NCBI GenBank assembly: GCA_047630175.1
Contig: JBLHVI010000114.1
Coordinates: 1-8,490, forward strand
Origin: UBA4582 sp047630175
GTDB lineage: Bacteria; Pseudomonadota; Gammaproteobacteria; Pseudomonadales; Azotimanducaceae
Length of the DNA stretch: 8,490 nucleotides
Direction: 5' to 3'
The position numbers and the translations under genes are program-made. The notes below the pieces were generated by a model, which was not told the origin of the DNA, made no database searches, and saw only the letters and a list, made by a program, of their open reading frames with translations. Positions 6,683-8,490 of the stretch are shown piece by piece (the first letter of the stretch is position 1; each line of letters begins with the position of its first letter).

Positions 6683-8244
6683 GCAAGGCTGTCCTCGGCA
6701 ATAAAGTAGCGAGGATCTTCAATCACGTTCACTTCCACCAGATTGCCTGCCTTGCGCAGCAATGATCGACATTCAGCATTGAGATGTACTAAATGTAATA
6801 CCTTGCCTGCATTCAGATAGCGCTCTGCCAGAGTATCAATAGCCTCTAAGCCAGAATGGTCACAGACGCGAGAATCTGCAAAGTCGACAATGACATCATC
6901 AAGCGCTGTGGATGGATCGAACTGGTCAAGAAATGAAGTCACCGAGCCGAAAAATAGGGGCCCGCTGACGCCGTAGACAGTAGAGTTTTTATGGTCATCC
7001 CGACGCACGACGTTGATGTGTTTAGCGTGCTCCCAGGCAAATACCAGCGCTGAGACAATCACGCCGGCAATGACCGCTACGGCTAGATCGGTGACAACGG
7101 TGATGGACGAGACTAAGACTAAAATTATCGCATCACTACGAGGCACCTTGCGAAGAATACGAAAGCTACTCCACTCGAATGTGCCGATGACAACGATGAA
7201 CATCACGCCGATAAGTGCTGCCAACGGAATCTGTTCGATCAGCGGCGAGGCGAAAAGGATAAATATCAGCAAAAACATAGCGGCCGCTATGCCAGACAAT
7301 CGACCTCGACCACCAGAATTCACGTTGATCATGCTTTGGCCAATCATAGCGCAACCACCCATACCACCAAACATGCCCGTCACTGTGTTAGCGATACCCT
7401 GACCCACACACTCTTTATTGCCGCGGCCACGAGACTCAGTAATCTCATCGACGAGACGCAACGTTAACAAAGATTCGATCAAGCCGATGGCGGCAAGTAT
7501 CATCGCATAGGGGAAGATGATAACGAGTGTTTCAAAGTTCAGCGGTACTGAGGGGATATGGAAGGTAGGCAAACCACCCGCGATAGACGCCACGTCGCCA
7601 ACCACTCGAGTGTCGAGGTTCAAGCCGAAGACGAGCAGGCTGACCACACCAATGGCGACCAAGGAAGAAGGTATCGCTTCGGTTAGTTTAGGCAATAAAT
7701 GGATGATAGCCATCGTTAAGAGTACGAGGCCAACGAGCATATACAGAGCTTCGCCACTGAGCCAAGCCACATCGAGAATCGAGTCTTGCATCATAGTACC
7801 GTGTAACCAACCCGGTGCGCCGGCCTCACCAAACTGACTAAGCTGGGCAAGAAAGATGACAATCGCCAAGCCGTTGACGAAGCCCAGCATGACAGGATAA
7901 GGCACCATACGAATAAATTTGCCGAGCCGCAGCACGCCAGCGCTAATCTGCAAGATACCCATTAGCACCACCGTTGCAAACAGATATTCAACACCGTGAT
8001 CTGCCACCAAAGCCACCATAACAACGGCGAGTGCGCCCGTGGCGCCCGAAATCATACCCGGTCTGCCGCCGATGCAGGCAGTAATCAATCCCACCATAAA
8101 AGCTGCGTACAAACCCACAAGGGGACCAACACCCGCAACAAAGGCAAACGCGATGGCTTCTGGCACCAAAGCTAAGGCCACTGTCAGGCCAGAAAGTACA
8201 TCATTTTTAATGGTTGTAACGCGTGCAGGGTGAAACTCAAACAT
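6679..8244 (-). CDS. SulP-family inorganic anion transporter with STAS domain
   Basis: An inner-membrane transporter of the SLC26/SulP family, which moves sulfate, bicarbonate or dicarboxylates, usually with H+ or Na+. The 521 residues contain about 14 hydrophobic segments between residues 15 and 405. Family landmarks are VPEAIAFAFVAGVGPLVGLYA 27-47, SGATGALAVV 66-75 and QSMINVNSGGRGRLSG 303-318. A cytoplasmic STAS domain follows at about 420-515 with DHSG 462-465, where Ser464 is the position phosphorylated in anti-sigma-antagonist relatives. The ATG at 8244 has a GAGA element 7 nt upstream. The gene is single, converges on the FAD oxidoreductase, and shares the CTAG stop region with it. Substrate is not readable: the motifs resemble both sulfate permeases and BicA-like bicarbonate carriers. 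No carbonic anhydrase or sulfate assimilation gene lies nearby. Confidence 0.92.
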   Translation of the reverse strand: MFEFHPARVTTIKNDVLSGLTVALALVPEAIAFAFVAGVGPLVGLYAAFMVGLITACIGGRPGMISGATGALAVVMVALVADHGVEYLFATVVLMGILQISAGVLRLGKFIRMVPYPVMLGFVNGLAIVIFLAQLSQFGEAGAPGWLHGTMMQDSILDVAWLSGEALYMLVGLVLLTMAIIHLLPKLTEAIPSSLVAIGVVSLLVFGLNLDTRVVGDVASIAGGLPTFHIPSVPLNFETLVIIFPYAMILAAIGLIESLLTLRLVDEITESRGRGNKECVGQGIANTVTGMFGGMGGCAMIGQSMINVNSGGRGRLSGIAAAMFLLIFILFASPLIEQIPLAALIGVMFIVVIGTFEWSSFRILRKVPRSDAIILVLVSSITVVTDLAVAVIAGVIVSALVFAWEHAKHINVVRRDDHKNSTVYGVSGPLFFGSVTSFLDQFDPSTALDDVIVDFADSRVCDHSGLEAIDTLAERYLNAGKVLHLVHLNAECRSLLRKAGNLVEVNVIEDPRYFIAEDSLA

Positions 8245-8490
8245 TGGGTAATCTCAGGGTACTGATACAAGGCAAACAATAGGCGAATAACAAGAGTGTA
8301 GCCCGCAGGATTGATGCAGAGAATTGCGCCAATACGACCGACGAGCGAAAAACTACAAAGGTCGCAATGTTATAACGCAATTAGACGACAGAAAGACGGC
8401 GAAGTTTAACGGATGCGGCGGTGCAACACAAACCACCGCGGGCGGGTCTACCTTGCTACCTAGCTGGTGCTATCTATCTTCTCCAGACCG
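8245..8490. other. Non-coding region upstream of the SulP gene
   Basis: No coding potential is evident here, and all three - strand frames entering from the right edge meet stops within ten codons. A weak - strand promoter candidate for SulP is TTGCGT (8380-8375) and TGTAGT (8357-8352) with a 17-bp spacer. Overlapping its -35 box is an 18-bp element at 8364-8381: GCAAT, the palindrome GTTATAAC, then GCAAT again. A 6-bp hairpin (GCGGTG 8418-8423, CACCGC 8434-8439) has no T tract. Probably it holds the SulP regulatory region and that of a gene beyond the edge. Confidence 0.35.

Noticed and set aside
7013..7837. Two + strand ORFs (129 and 106 residues) opposite the SulP gene
   Set aside because: They are low-complexity Thr/Ala/Pro/Ile-rich shadows of a hydrophobic membrane protein on the other strand, with no sensible start context.
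8418..8439. GCGGTG/CACCGC hairpin as a terminator
   Set aside because: There is no T tract on either strand and the stem is only 6 bp; it probably arose by chance in a GC-rich patch.

Overview
The window reads as ordinary chromosomal DNA from a Gram-negative bacterium, most likely a marine-type gammaproteobacterium (a Cellvibrionales/Halieaceae-like lineage is my best guess, from the style of the proteins and the hemH-ABC exporter pairing; the sequence alone does not prove it). Coding density is high, base composition looks moderate and even, and I see no tRNA, rRNA, insertion sequence, integrase, phage gene or CRISPR array. Six complete genes and one gene cut by the left edge account for nearly all of it.

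Left block (1-2592, + strand): the 3' end of ferrochelatase (hemH) is followed after 3 bp by a full-length ABCB/MsbA-type exporter half-transporter, then after 58 bp by a GntK-type gluconokinase. A short convergent intergenic segment (2593-2682) carries three tandem copies of a 13-bp A/T-rich repeat and an imperfect stem-loop. Middle block: a GH3 beta-glucosidase-type glycoside hydrolase lies on the - strand (4767-2683), with no export signal. It is transcribed away from a roughly 200-bp divergent intergenic region.

That region drives, on the + strand, a two-gene unit with 4-bp ATGA overlap: a lipoprotein-anchored monohaem cytochrome c (4968-5330) and a twin-arginine-exported FAD enzyme of the aldonolactone oxidase/dehydrogenase (VAO) family (5327-6682). 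This pair is the most interesting thing here. It predicts a periplasmic sugar-lactone or polyol dehydrogenase that hands electrons to its own membrane-anchored cytochrome c. The promoter in front of it is a good sigma70-type match whose spacer holds a perfect 14-bp palindrome, and its expected start point falls on the ATG of the cytochrome gene.

Right block: a SulP-family anion transporter with a C-terminal STAS domain (- strand, 8244-6679) converges on the FAD enzyme, and the two stop codons share one CTAG. Bases 8245-8490 are non-coding upstream sequence.

Working together: gluconokinase (gluconate to 6-phosphogluconate), the GH3 glucosidase and the periplasmic lactone/alditol dehydrogenase are all sugar-related, so a loose sugar-oxidation neighbourhood is possible. 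Only the cytochrome-FAD pair has strong evidence, by overlap and shared export, of being one functional unit.
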